Shown here: one piece after another, positions 41,922 through 50,150 of the stretch
Position numbering within the stretch: position 1 is the stretch's first letter
Layout: every line of letters starts with the position of its first letter
Origin: an uncultured Coriobacteriales bacterium
GTDB taxonomy: Bacteria > Actinomycetota > Coriobacteriia > Coriobacteriales > UMGS124
Length of the DNA: 51,054 nt
Direction of reading: 5' to 3'
Assembly: GCA_902464015.1 (NCBI GenBank)
Contig: CABQHM010000020.1
Location: 1-51,054, forward strand
The notes under the pieces: model-generated
What the model was told of the DNA's origin: nothing
Database searches by the model: none
What the model saw: the letters and a program-made list of their open reading frames with translations, nothing else
Position numbers and translations under genes: made by a program

Positions 41922-43086
41922 CCCACGCATCGCAATGCCTCTCTCACGCCGGGATTTCCTGGGCTTAGGCGCACTTGTGTGCCTTACCGCTGCCGGTGTC
42001 TTCCATGCCGCCCCCGCCCATGCCGACGCCAACCGTTGGTCCGCCTTCGGCGACGACTATCCCGCCTTGCAGTTCGCCAGCGAGGCTGCCGTGGCTGATG
42101 AGGATGGAAACGTTCTTTTCTCGCTCAACGGCGACGTCTCCATGGCCATGGCCTCGACGACGAAGATCATGACGGCCGTCGTCGCGCTGGAAAGCGGCGT
42201 TTCGCTCGACACCGTCTATACCGTTTCCGACATCGTCAAGACCGTGTACGGCCAGCTTGTCGGCTATGACCCCGGCGACCAGACAACGCTCAACGAGCTG
42301 CTTCACGGCCTGCTTGTCTACTCGGGCAACGACGCGGCGGTGTGCATTGCCGAATGCGTGGGCGGCTCGGTCGCCAACTTCGTCGAGATGATGAACGGCA
42401 AGGCCGCAGAACTTGGTCTTGCGGGCACCCACTACGTCAACCCCCACGGCCTCGATGAGGACGGGCACCATTCTACCCCGCTCGACCTCATCACGCTTGC
42501 GCGCCACGCTGTGCAGATCCCCCTTTTCAGCTCCATCGTGGGCTCGGTCTACACGACGGTTCAGGTGGGGGGCGAGTCCAAGACGCTGGAGTCGACCGAT
42601 GCCCTGGGCAACTCGTACCCCGGCATGCGCGGCATTAAGACGGGCTTCACCTACAACGCAGGCAACTGCTTCGTGGGCCGCGCGACCTTAGGCTCCAAGA
42701 CCCTGTTCATCAGCGTCTTGGGATGCGAGGGGAGCGAGGGACGCTGGTCAGACGCCCGCACGCTGCTTGATTGGGCTTTCGGTCACTATCCTGAGCTACA
42801 GGGAGTCGGTGCAACGAACGTCACCCTGTATGCCCCTTTTGCCGAAAACGCGAGCTGGTCGGTCGGCTACGGTGCAAACGGCCTTGTGCTATTTCGCGAC
42901 AACGCCTCGCGCTCCGTCTCGGTAAGCGAAAGCGACGCCGGCATGATTGAACCCGGCGAAGTCACCTCCACCATCTCCTGGCAGGACAGCGCCGGCTCCA
43001 CGGGTGCCGTTCGCACAGAGAAGGGCGAAGCGGTTCTTTTTGAGTCACATGCCTTTGGCCCGCTTGTATCGCAGCTGTTCTATTAA
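41893..43086 (+). CDS. D-alanyl-D-alanine carboxypeptidase (peptidase S11)
   Basis: A 397-residue low-molecular-mass penicillin-binding protein that trims the terminal D-Ala of peptidoglycan stem peptides. The signal is Tat-like: SRRDFLGLGALVCLTAAG with a probable cleavage after AAPAHA. The catalytic triad of motifs is SxxK as STTK, SxN as SGN (VYSGNDAAVC) and KTG as GIKTGFT. A C-terminal beta-rich domain follows (about 295-397). ATG 41893 has GAGGAG upstream and lies inside the end of the preceding gene in another frame, so the two are translationally coupled. No C-terminal amphipathic anchor stands out. Confidence 0.92.
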   Translation: MLNSPTMQPSPRIAMPLSRRDFLGLGALVCLTAAGVFHAAPAHADANRWSAFGDDYPALQFASEAAVADEDGNVLFSLNGDVSMAMASTTKIMTAVVALESGVSLDTVYTVSDIVKTVYGQLVGYDPGDQTTLNELLHGLLVYSGNDAAVCIAECVGGSVANFVEMMNGKAAELGLAGTHYVNPHGLDEDGHHSTPLDLITLARHAVQIPLFSSIVGSVYTTVQVGGESKTLESTDALGNSYPGMRGIKTGFTYNAGNCFVGRATLGSKTLFISVLGCEGSEGRWSDARTLLDWAFGHYPELQGVGATNVTLYAPFAENASWSVGYGANGLVLFRDNASRSVSVSESDAGMIEPGEVTSTISWQDSAGSTGAVRTEKGEAVLFESHAFGPLVSQLFY

Positions 43087-43129
43087 ACTGTTAGTCATAC
43101 GACGAACCCACGACACACGAGGGGTTACT

Positions 43130-43528
43130 ATGAACGAAAACATGAACAACCTGACGGGCACCATGGGCCAGACCCAGTCGTTCAACCTCATGCCCGACAT
43201 CACCCTTCCCAACATTGACATGAGCTCCCAGGATTCAGGCCTGGCCGAACTCACCATCGTGCGCGGTCCTTCCACCGGCGAGCGCTTCATCCTCGACATT
43301 CCCGAGGTCACCATCGGTCGCGACCCAAACTGCGAGGTCTTCCTTAACGACCGCACCGTGTCGCGTCGCCATGCCCACCTGAGCATTCAGGGCGGCCGCG
43401 CCATCATCGAGGACCTGGGCTCGCTCAACGGCACTTGGGTCGACGCCGCCATCGTTTCTTCGAGCGAGCTCTTCAACGGCTCGACGATTCAGATCGGCAC
43501 CTTCAAGATGATCTTCAACATGCACTAA
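43130..43528 (+). CDS. FHA-domain protein (GarA/OdhI-like)
   Basis: A 132-residue protein with a forkhead-associated domain that binds phosphothreonine. The core shows IGRDPNCEVFL, SRRHAHL and LGSLNGTWVD, the conserved Gly-Arg, Ser-x-x-His and Asn. The N-terminal 40 residues are Asn/Gln/Thr-rich with several Thr (TGTMGQTQ) but no clear ETTS motif of mycobacterial GarA. The next gene is a MerR regulator, the same pairing as GarA with its neighbour in mycobacteria, where GarA controls 2-oxoglutarate and glutamate metabolism under PknB/PknG. No Ser/Thr kinase is in the window. The function here is inferred. Confidence 0.87.
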   Translation: MNENMNNLTGTMGQTQSFNLMPDITLPNIDMSSQDSGLAELTIVRGPSTGERFILDIPEVTIGRDPNCEVFLNDRTVSRRHAHLSIQGGRAIIEDLGSLNGTWVDAAIVSSSELFNGSTIQIGTFKMIFNMH

Positions 43529-43562
43529 GCAGCCTTCGAGTCCCAGTGGGAGAGCACACGCG

Positions 43563-44258
43563 ATGACGGATGAACCCAAGTACACTATCGGCAAGGTCGT
43601 CAAACAGCTCCAGATCAACCATTCCGACATCACGGTGTCGAAGGTGCGTTTCCTGGAGAGCGAGGGCCTTGTTACGCCGCAGCGCACCAAGAGCGGCTAC
43701 CGCATGTACTCGGACCATGACATTGCGCGCCTCGAGGCCATCCTCCAGATGCAGAAGACGCAGTTCTATCCCTTGGCTGTCATCAAAGAAAAGCTCGACG
43801 CGTCTCCCGATGCATACCTGAGCATCCTTGATGGCGGCACTGATGCGGAAGAGACTGCAGAGGAACCCGCCGAGTCCAAAGACGACGCGTTTGCCCAGGC
43901 ATATCACCCCATCGACGAGATGGCGGCACAAGCCGAGGTTCCCGCTGCGTTCGTGGGCGAACTCATTGAAGCCGGTTTCCTCGATACCAAGGCCGACACC
44001 ATGGGCCGTCCTTCTGTATCTGGCTGCGACCTCGGACTCGTGAAGGCCGCCTTTGAGCTGGGCGGCTGCGGCTTTGACACGCGAACCCTCAAGAGCCACA
44101 TTCAGCGCGCCAACCGCGACGTGACGTTCTACAAGCAGGGTCTGGCCATCACCGCTCGCAAGGATGCCGACGCTCAGCCCGACAAGACCCTCGCACATCT
44201 CATCGAGCTCAACAACACCATCTACTCCACGCTTGTACAGCGCATGGCCGAGCTGTAG
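43563..44258 (+). CDS. MerR-family transcriptional regulator
   Basis: A 231-residue DNA-binding protein. The winged helix-turn-helix is near the N terminus (YTIGKVVKQLQINHSDITVSKVRFLESEGLVTPQRTKSGYRMYSDHDIARLEAIL). The C-terminal two thirds have no cysteine-rich metal site and instead an acidic linker followed by a helical domain, as in the Rv1828-like regulators that follow FHA genes in Actinobacteria. It starts 34 bases after the FHA gene and ends at a terminator. Targets are unknown. Confidence 0.88.
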   Translation: MTDEPKYTIGKVVKQLQINHSDITVSKVRFLESEGLVTPQRTKSGYRMYSDHDIARLEAILQMQKTQFYPLAVIKEKLDASPDAYLSILDGGTDAEETAEEPAESKDDAFAQAYHPIDEMAAQAEVPAAFVGELIEAGFLDTKADTMGRPSVSGCDLGLVKAAFELGGCGFDTRTLKSHIQRANRDVTFYKQGLAITARKDADAQPDKTLAHLIELNNTIYSTLVQRMAEL

Positions 44259-44295
44259 TGCGCGTATCGGGCACATAAACTAAAAGCAACCAAGT

Positions 44296-44323
44296 AAAAG
44301 GGGCGGTCATCCGCCCCTTTTTT
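44296..44323 (+). terminator. Terminator of the FHA-MerR unit
   Basis: AAAAGGGGCGG (44296-44306) pairs perfectly with CCGCCCCTTTT (44311-44321) around TCAT, ending in a run of six T. A strong intrinsic terminator. Confidence 0.92.
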
Positions 44324-44377
44324 CGGCATCGGCAGCCGTATGCAGACAAACCGCGAAATCCTTCTGCCCAAACGGGC

Positions 44378-44417
44378 AAACCCCAAAGCTGAACACTTTT
44401 AAGTATTCTTGGGGTTT
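44378..44417. promoter_or_regulatory. Long imperfect palindrome upstream of first NlpC/P60 gene
   Basis: AAACCCCAA (44378-44386) pairs with TTGGGGTTT (44409-44417); inside, GAACACTT and AAGTATTC pair with one mismatch around TT. The whole forms a 40-base near-palindrome just upstream of the predicted promoter (44437-44467), a position suited to an operator. Confidence 0.45.
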
Positions 44418-44436
44418 ATGCCTACATTGCCAACCC

Positions 44437-44488
44437 TTGTCGATGTGCCGCCCGCGCTTGGTAAAATAACCCTTCAGCGATTGAAGGG
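44437..44488 (+). promoter_or_regulatory. Promoter and RBS hairpin of first NlpC/P60 gene
   Basis: TTGTCG (44437-44442) and TAAAAT (44462-44467) are 19 bases apart. Directly after, CCCTTCA (44470-44476) pairs with TGAAGGG (44482-44488); the right arm contains the likely ribosome binding site GAAGGG. Folding would hide it, but the hairpin may also lie too near the transcription start to form fully. Confidence 0.45.
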
Positions 44489-44499
44489 ATTTGTGCTCC

Positions 44500-45699
44500 A
44501 TGAGTCTGAACGGCATCACAAGACGAACCTTTGCCACGTCGGCTTTCTCGATGTTGGCCATCCTCGGCACCGGTGCCCTGCTGGGTACCCCGGCATACGC
44601 CGACTACTCCGCCTCCGCCGAGACCGAGGCGGCGCTTTCCGATGCGCAGACGCGCTATGAAAACGCCCTTGCACAGATTGACTATCTCAACGACCAGTAC
44701 TTCGACGCCGAGGCGCAGTACAACTACATTCTTGACCAGATCAACGACACCCAGGCCCAAATCGACCAGCTCCAGGCCGATATCGAGGCCAAGCAGGCCG
44801 AGCTGTCGCAGGCACAGGACATCCTGTACGACCGCGTGGCAGCAAGCTACCGCGCAGGCAACGTCGCACTCATCGACGTACTCCTGCAGGCGACCGACTT
44901 CGACGACTTTGTGAGCCGCCTGTACTACGCCAACAAGACTTCCGACGCCGACGCCGAGGCCATCCAGGCCGTCAAGGACATCAAAGCGTCCCTTGAGGCC
45001 GACCAGCAGGCGCTCTACGAGCATCAGGCTCAGCTCGAGGACCTTCGAGCCCAGCAGGAAGCCGCTCTCGACGAGCTCTCGGTACGCCTTGCCGCCGCGC
45101 AGGACTACGCCGCGTCTCTTGATTCCGAGGTCCAGGCACTCATCGCCCAGCGCGACGCCGAGATTGCCGCAGCCGCCGAGGCCGCGCGCATCGCAGCCGA
45201 GCAAGAGGCCGAGCGCCAGCGCCAGGAGCAGGCCGCACAGGGCGGGTCAAGCTCGGGCGACTCGGGTTCCAGTTCGGATTCCGGCGATTCGGGTTCGGGC
45301 GACTCGGGCTCTGGCGGGTCAGACGCGGGCGGATCGAGCTCTGGTGGCACCGGCGTCCACGACTCCAGTGTGGTAAGCGCCGCCTACAGCCTCATCGGCA
45401 CGCCCTATGGCACGTTTGACTGCTCAGGCCTTACGAGCGCCGCGTACGGAGCCTGCGGCTACTCGCTCTACCACCAGTCGGGCGTGCAGTACAGTATCGT
45501 CGCAGGCAAAGGCAACCTCGTGGGAGCCGACGGCCTTGTGGCAGGCGACCTCGTTTTCTATGCCCGCGGCGGTTCCATCTATCATGTGGGCCTCTACATC
45601 GGCGACGGCTATATCATCGATTCCATCCCCTCGGGAGGCGTGCAGGTCAGGACCCTGTACTTCTGCGACGGCTTCTGCGGTGGCGGCAGCCCGCTCTAA
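44500..45699 (+). CDS. NlpC/P60 peptidoglycan hydrolase 1
   Basis: A 399-residue exported D,L-endopeptidase-like protein. The signal region ITRRTFATSAFSMLAILGTG carries a Tat-type RR and ends at TPAYA. Residues about 30-235 are a two-part coiled coil (NDTQAQIDQLQADIEAKQAEL; YEHQAQLEDLRAQQEA) with a central SYRAGNVALIDVLLQATDFDDFVSRLYY segment shared by all three proteins here. A Ser/Gly/Asp linker leads to the NlpC/P60 domain: Cys308 in FDCSGLTS and His362 in YHVGLYIGD. The architecture resembles RipA and CwlO-type hydrolases, which the coiled coil keeps inactive until FtsX or similar factors bind. It is the first of three related genes. Confidence 0.9.
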   Translation: MSLNGITRRTFATSAFSMLAILGTGALLGTPAYADYSASAETEAALSDAQTRYENALAQIDYLNDQYFDAEAQYNYILDQINDTQAQIDQLQADIEAKQAELSQAQDILYDRVAASYRAGNVALIDVLLQATDFDDFVSRLYYANKTSDADAEAIQAVKDIKASLEADQQALYEHQAQLEDLRAQQEAALDELSVRLAAAQDYAASLDSEVQALIAQRDAEIAAAAEAARIAAEQEAERQRQEQAAQGGSSSGDSGSSSDSGDSGSGDSGSGGSDAGGSSSGGTGVHDSSVVSAAYSLIGTPYGTFDCSGLTSAAYGACGYSLYHQSGVQYSIVAGKGNLVGADGLVAGDLVFYARGGSIYHVGLYIGDGYIIDSIPSGGVQVRTLYFCDGFCGGGSPL

Positions 45700-45750
45700 G
45701 CCTCTCATCAGACGGACTATTCAGCGAACAAAGACCAGTAAGGAAATATC

Positions 45751-47076
45751 ATGGTCATGAATGATTCAGAAGCACGACAGCTCACCAGGCGCGACTTCGG
45801 CAAGGTTGCCGTCGTAGCAGGCGCTGCATGCCTCATGGGCGGTGTCCTTGCGCCCCACGGTGCTCATGCTGCTACCGATGCGACCCTTGCGGCGCTTTCC
45901 GGCGCCCAAGCCGAGTATGAGGCGGCCATGGCCGAACTGCAAAGCATTACCGAGCAGCTTGAGATTGCCCAGTACAACCTGGCTGAGTGTCAGGCCAACC
46001 TACAGCAGACCAACGACCAGATCGCCGAGCTCGAGGTGACCATCGCCCAGAAGCAGTCCGAGCTGCTCGAGGCTCAGGATGTCCTTGCTGACCGCCTTGG
46101 GGCAAGCTACAGGGCCGGCACCTCCAACCTGCTTGAGGTTCTCCTTGACTCGGCCGACTTCGAGGATTTCGTGAGCCGTCTGTATTATGCCAACAAGGTC
46201 AACGACGCCGACACCGAGGCCATCAACAACGTCAAGACGCTCAAGGCCGAACTCGAGGCAGAAGAAACCGAGCTTCAGCAACAGCGCGCCACGCAGGAGC
46301 AGCTGCTTGCCGACCAGCAGGACTACACCGACCAGCTTGCCAGCACCGAGAGCTATTACAGCAGCTACACGGCCAGCCTGAGCTCAGAGGTCACTGCACT
46401 TATTGCCCAGGCCCAGCAGGAGACCATAGCCGAGCAGCGCGCTGCAGCCGAGCGCGCAGCCCAAGAGGCCGCAGGCTCCAACGGCGGCACTTCCTCGGGC
46501 AACACCGGCACCTCGAACGGAAACACGGGCACCACGACCAACAACGGTGGAAACGGCGGCACCACAGACAATGGCTCCACCGATAACGGCTCCAGCACGC
46601 CCGACAACAGCGGTTCCACTGACAACAGCGATGGATCCTCGGATGGAGACTGGGGCGGTGACTCCGACAATGGTGGTGGTTCTTCCGACGGCGATTGGGG
46701 CGGCTCCGCCGGCGGCTCGGGCAACCACATCTACTCGGTTGCCAGCATCGCCTGGAACTACTGCGGCGTGCCCTACGTGTGGGGCGGCACCGATCCTTCC
46801 GGCTTTGACTGCTCAGGTCTCACGCAGTACTGCTACGCCCAGGCAGGTTACTCCATCGGCCGCGACACCTATTCCCAGGCAGCCGATATCTCCGCCTGCG
46901 GTCAGATGGTCTACTCCATGAGCCAGCTCGAGGCCGGCGACCTCATCTTCCCGCACTCCGGTCACGTGGGAATCTACCAAGGCGGCGGTTGTCTCATCGA
47001 CGCGCCGTACGAAGGCCAGGTTGTTCAGTACCGTTCATGCTGGTTCAGCGATTGTTTCGGCGGTTGCCCGGTCTAA
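45751..47076 (+). CDS. NlpC/P60 peptidoglycan hydrolase 2
   Basis: A 441-residue paralogue of its upstream neighbour. The signal LTRRDFGKVAVVAGAACLMGG has a good Tat motif and ends at HGAHA. A long coiled coil (about 45-245) with SYRAGTSNLLEVLLDSADFEDFVSRLYY is followed by an 85-residue Gly/Thr/Asn/Ser/Asp linker, longer than in the other two. The catalytic domain has Cys354 in GFDCSGLTQ and His405 in SGHVGIYQ; YVWGGTDPSG precedes the Cys as in RipA-type enzymes. AAGGAAA lies six bases before ATG 45751; ATG 45757 is an alternative. Spacing of 51 bases suggests cotranscription with the first gene. Confidence 0.9.
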   Translation: MVMNDSEARQLTRRDFGKVAVVAGAACLMGGVLAPHGAHAATDATLAALSGAQAEYEAAMAELQSITEQLEIAQYNLAECQANLQQTNDQIAELEVTIAQKQSELLEAQDVLADRLGASYRAGTSNLLEVLLDSADFEDFVSRLYYANKVNDADTEAINNVKTLKAELEAEETELQQQRATQEQLLADQQDYTDQLASTESYYSSYTASLSSEVTALIAQAQQETIAEQRAAAERAAQEAAGSNGGTSSGNTGTSNGNTGTTTNNGGNGGTTDNGSTDNGSSTPDNSGSTDNSDGSSDGDWGGDSDNGGGSSDGDWGGSAGGSGNHIYSVASIAWNYCGVPYVWGGTDPSGFDCSGLTQYCYAQAGYSIGRDTYSQAADISACGQMVYSMSQLEAGDLIFPHSGHVGIYQGGGCLIDAPYEGQVVQYRSCWFSDCFGGCPV

Positions 47077-47131
47077 GAGGCGTACCATAGTCAGGTTGAT
47101 GTAACAGGCAAGCGCAGCAGGGGAGGTCGAT

Positions 47132-48331
47132 ATGGAAACCAACGGCATGCATGCACGAAAGCTCATTGCGCTCGGTGCGCTCACGCTTGCGCTCAGCGTC
47201 CCTGTTGCCCTGGCCGACACGGTCGACGATCCTGCAGACGATGCCGGTACCCAGCAGACCGACACGGTCGAAGACACTGCCGAAGGCACCGGCGAGCAGG
47301 ACACATCGGAACAAGAAGCTCAGGCAGCGACTGCCGCGCCGACTTCCACCAACGAGCTCATCGCTGCCCAGCAGCAGTTTGACGAAGCTCAGGCAAAACT
47401 GCAGGAGATCGGTGCGCAGCTCGAGCAGACACAAGGTCTCATCCACTCAACGCAGGCCGACCTCAAGCGCATCGGCTCTCAAATTGACCAGACCAAGGCC
47501 GACATCGCACAGACCGCAAGCGACCTTGCGACCGCTCAGGCCGCATTGGCCGCGTACCTGCAGATTACCTATAAATCAGGCGTTCTAAGCTTCCTCGACG
47601 TCATTTTGGCCTCGTCGGACTTCAACGATTTCGTGACGCGCACGTACTACGCAAGCGCCGTACAGAACTCCCAGGTCGAGACGATCAACGAGATTAAGGA
47701 CCTCAAGGTCAGGCTCGAGGAGCTTCAACAGGAACTCACCGAGCAACAGGCCACCGAAACCAGCTTGCTCAACCAGCTGCAGGAACAAGAGGCCCAGCTC
47801 GCCCAGCAGAAGCAAGAGTCCGACGACATCGTGGCTCAGCTGTCCACGCAAGTACAGCAGCTTTTCTCCGCACAACAGGAGCAGCTCACGGCGGCGGCAT
47901 CGGCCCGTGCCCTTGCTGCGGGCGCGGCAGACGCAGGCGAGGCCGTAGGCGTGTACAACGTGGGCATCTCCCAGGGTTCCGTCACGGAAAACGCTTACGC
48001 ATGCCTCGGTATGCCCTATGTTTGGGGTGGAGACGATTCCAACTACGCTGAGTACCTGGGCTACGACTGCTCCGGCTTCGCGCAGCACTGCTATGCCCTT
48101 GAAGGTTATTCCATCGGCCGCACCACCTGGGACCAGATAGACGACATCCAGGCAGCCGGCGACTGGAAGACCTCGGTAGAGGAGCTCGAACCCGGCGACC
48201 TGGTGTTCCCCAGCGACCACCATGTGGGCATCTACATCGGCAACGGTCAGATGATTGACGCGCCTTCACCTGGCCTCTTCATCAGGATCGACACAATCAC
48301 CGACTTCATCGGCGGCGGCTCGCCGATATAA
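47132..48331 (+). CDS. NlpC/P60 peptidoglycan hydrolase 3
   Basis: A 399-residue paralogue with a classical Sec signal (MHARKLIALGALTLALSVPVALA) and no twin arginines, unlike the two before it. A Asp/Glu/Thr-rich stretch precedes the coiled coil (about 70-260) with YKSGVLSFLDVILASSDFNDFVTRTYY. There is almost no linker before the catalytic domain, which holds Cys313 in GYDCSGFAQ and His364 in HHVGIYIG. GGGGAGG precedes ATG 47132. It ends 31 bases before iorA, with no terminator seen between them. Confidence 0.9.
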   Translation: METNGMHARKLIALGALTLALSVPVALADTVDDPADDAGTQQTDTVEDTAEGTGEQDTSEQEAQAATAAPTSTNELIAAQQQFDEAQAKLQEIGAQLEQTQGLIHSTQADLKRIGSQIDQTKADIAQTASDLATAQAALAAYLQITYKSGVLSFLDVILASSDFNDFVTRTYYASAVQNSQVETINEIKDLKVRLEELQQELTEQQATETSLLNQLQEQEAQLAQQKQESDDIVAQLSTQVQQLFSAQQEQLTAAASARALAAGAADAGEAVGVYNVGISQGSVTENAYACLGMPYVWGGDDSNYAEYLGYDCSGFAQHCYALEGYSIGRTTWDQIDDIQAAGDWKTSVEELEPGDLVFPSDHHVGIYIGNGQMIDAPSPGLFIRIDTITDFIGGGSPI

Positions 48332-48362
48332 GTTCCAAAGACCCAGGGATTGAGAGGACACG

Positions 48363-50144
48363 ATGAAACAGCTGCTCAGCGGCAATGAAGCCATAGCCAG
48401 GGGAGCATGGGAAGCCGGCTGCGACGCCGGCTTCGGCTATCCGGGCACCCCTTCGACCGAGACGCTCGAGACGTTTGCCAAGCTCGACGACGTCTATGCG
48501 GAATGGGCCATCAACGAGAAGGTCGCCCTTGAGAGCGCCCTGGGCTTTTCCATGGCAGGGCACCGCGCACTTGTGACGATGAAGCACGTCGGCGTCAACG
48601 TTGCCGCCGACCCGCTCATGTCGCTTGCCTACTCGGGCGTGCGCGGCGGTCTCGTGCTGCTTGCGGCAGACGACCCCGGCATGTTCTCCTCTCAGAACGA
48701 GCAGGACAGCCGCAACTACGCCGCATTTGCCCGCGTTCCCATGTTTGAGCCCGCTGACTCGGCCGAGGCCCTTGAAATGACCAAGGAGGCGTTCAGGCTC
48801 TCCGAGGAGTTCTCCACCATCTGCATGGTGCGTTCCACCGTGCGCATCTCACACACGCGCACGCCTGTCGAGGTAGGGGAGCGCCACGCAAGCGACCCCA
48901 TCGCCTTTGAGACGAGCATCAAGGACTGGGTCATGATGCCGGCAAATGCCCGTCCCAAGCGCCTGGTGGCCGACGAGCGTGTGGCAAAGCTCACCGAATA
49001 CGCCGAGGCGAGCCCACTCAACAAGATCGAGCTGCGTGACACCACCATTGGTTTCATCTGTTCCGGCGCTGCCTACCAGCACGTTCGTGAGGCCGTGCCC
49101 GAGGCGTCGACCCTCAAGCTCGGTATCTCCTACCCGCTGCCCGCACGCAAGATCATCGAGTTCTTTGGCGCGGTGGACAAGGTATACGTGGTTGAGGAGG
49201 CCTGCGATTACTACGAGAAGGCAATCCGCGCCATGGGTCACGTGCCTGCCGAGTGGGCAAGTCCGCTGCCCTGCGCCTTCGAGCTCTCGCCTGCCATCAT
49301 TCGCCGTGCCCTGGGCCTTGAGGTTCCCTGCAACAATGAGGCCTGCAAGCTCGCCGCTGGGGCAAACCTGCCCGGCCGTCCTCCGGCACTGTGCGCCGGC
49401 TGCCCTCACCGTGTGCCGTTCTTCGAGCTCAAACGCATGCGCGCCATCGTTTTGGGCGACATCGGCTGCTACACGCTCGGCGCCTTGCCGCCGCTTGCCA
49501 CGCTCGAGTCGGCCATCGACATGGGTGCCTCGGTGTCCATGGGCCACGGCTTCGAGGTCGCCCGCGCCCTGGAGAAGGAGCGTGGCTGCGAGCAGGTAGC
49601 CGGGGGAGCACGCCCCGTCTTCTCGGTCATCGGTGACTCCACGTTTGCCCACTCGGGCCTGTCGGGCGTCATCTCGGCCGTGTACAACGCTGGCTGCGGC
49701 AATGTCGTGATTCTCGATAACCGCACCACCGCCATGACGGGCGGCCAGGGCAACCCTGTGAGCGGCATCACGCTGCAGGGGAGGCCCTCGCGCGAGCTCG
49801 ACCTGCCGAGCGTCCTTAAGGCATGCGGCGTTGACGAGGTCATCCAGGCCAACGCCCTCGACGTGAAGGAAGTCCGCGCCGCTCTCAAGCTTGCCGCCTC
49901 CCACACCGACATGCTCTCCGTCGTCATCTGCCAGTCGCCGTGCGTCGTGGAGTACAAGGTCCGCGGCACCAAGCGCATGGTGAACGAGGACGCCTGCAGG
50001 GGCTGCGGCGCCTGCGTGCGCATCGGTTGCCCCGCCATTAACCGTGATGCCGCTGGTCGCGCCGTGATTGACGCAAAGCAGTGCAACGGCTGCTCGCAGT
50101 GCGAACAATATTGCGCCTTCGGTGCAATCTCGACCGAGGAGTAG
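48363..50144 (+). CDS. iorA: Indolepyruvate:ferredoxin oxidoreductase, alpha subunit
   Basis: Thiamine-diphosphate enzyme that oxidatively decarboxylates aryl pyruvates from aromatic amino acids to aryl-acetyl-CoA, passing electrons to ferredoxin. The 593 residues start LLSGNEAIARGAWEAGCDAGFGYPGTPSTE, with the PP domain in the C-terminal half (GDIGCYTLGALPP, GDSTFAHSG, AMTGGQGNP). Two [4Fe-4S] clusters close the chain: CRGCGACVRIGCP (about 544-556) and CNGCSQCEQYC (about 574-584). The second C-x2-C-x2-C-x3-C set matches IorA ferredoxin domains. The beta-subunit gene follows six bases later. The enzyme is oxygen sensitive, implying anaerobic life. Confidence 0.95.
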   Translation: MKQLLSGNEAIARGAWEAGCDAGFGYPGTPSTETLETFAKLDDVYAEWAINEKVALESALGFSMAGHRALVTMKHVGVNVAADPLMSLAYSGVRGGLVLLAADDPGMFSSQNEQDSRNYAAFARVPMFEPADSAEALEMTKEAFRLSEEFSTICMVRSTVRISHTRTPVEVGERHASDPIAFETSIKDWVMMPANARPKRLVADERVAKLTEYAEASPLNKIELRDTTIGFICSGAAYQHVREAVPEASTLKLGISYPLPARKIIEFFGAVDKVYVVEEACDYYEKAIRAMGHVPAEWASPLPCAFELSPAIIRRALGLEVPCNNEACKLAAGANLPGRPPALCAGCPHRVPFFELKRMRAIVLGDIGCYTLGALPPLATLESAIDMGASVSMGHGFEVARALEKERGCEQVAGGARPVFSVIGDSTFAHSGLSGVISAVYNAGCGNVVILDNRTTAMTGGQGNPVSGITLQGRPSRELDLPSVLKACGVDEVIQANALDVKEVRAALKLAASHTDMLSVVICQSPCVVEYKVRGTKRMVNEDACRGCGACVRIGCPAINRDAAGRAVIDAKQCNGCSQCEQYCAFGAISTEE

Positions 50145-50150
50145 GACCTT

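Noticed and set aside
46480..46725. Repeated AAC-ACC-GGC and GGT-GGT-TCT-like units as tandem DNA repeats
   Set aside because: They encode the Gly/Thr/Asn/Ser linker of the second NlpC/P60 protein; the repetition is explained by low-complexity protein sequence.
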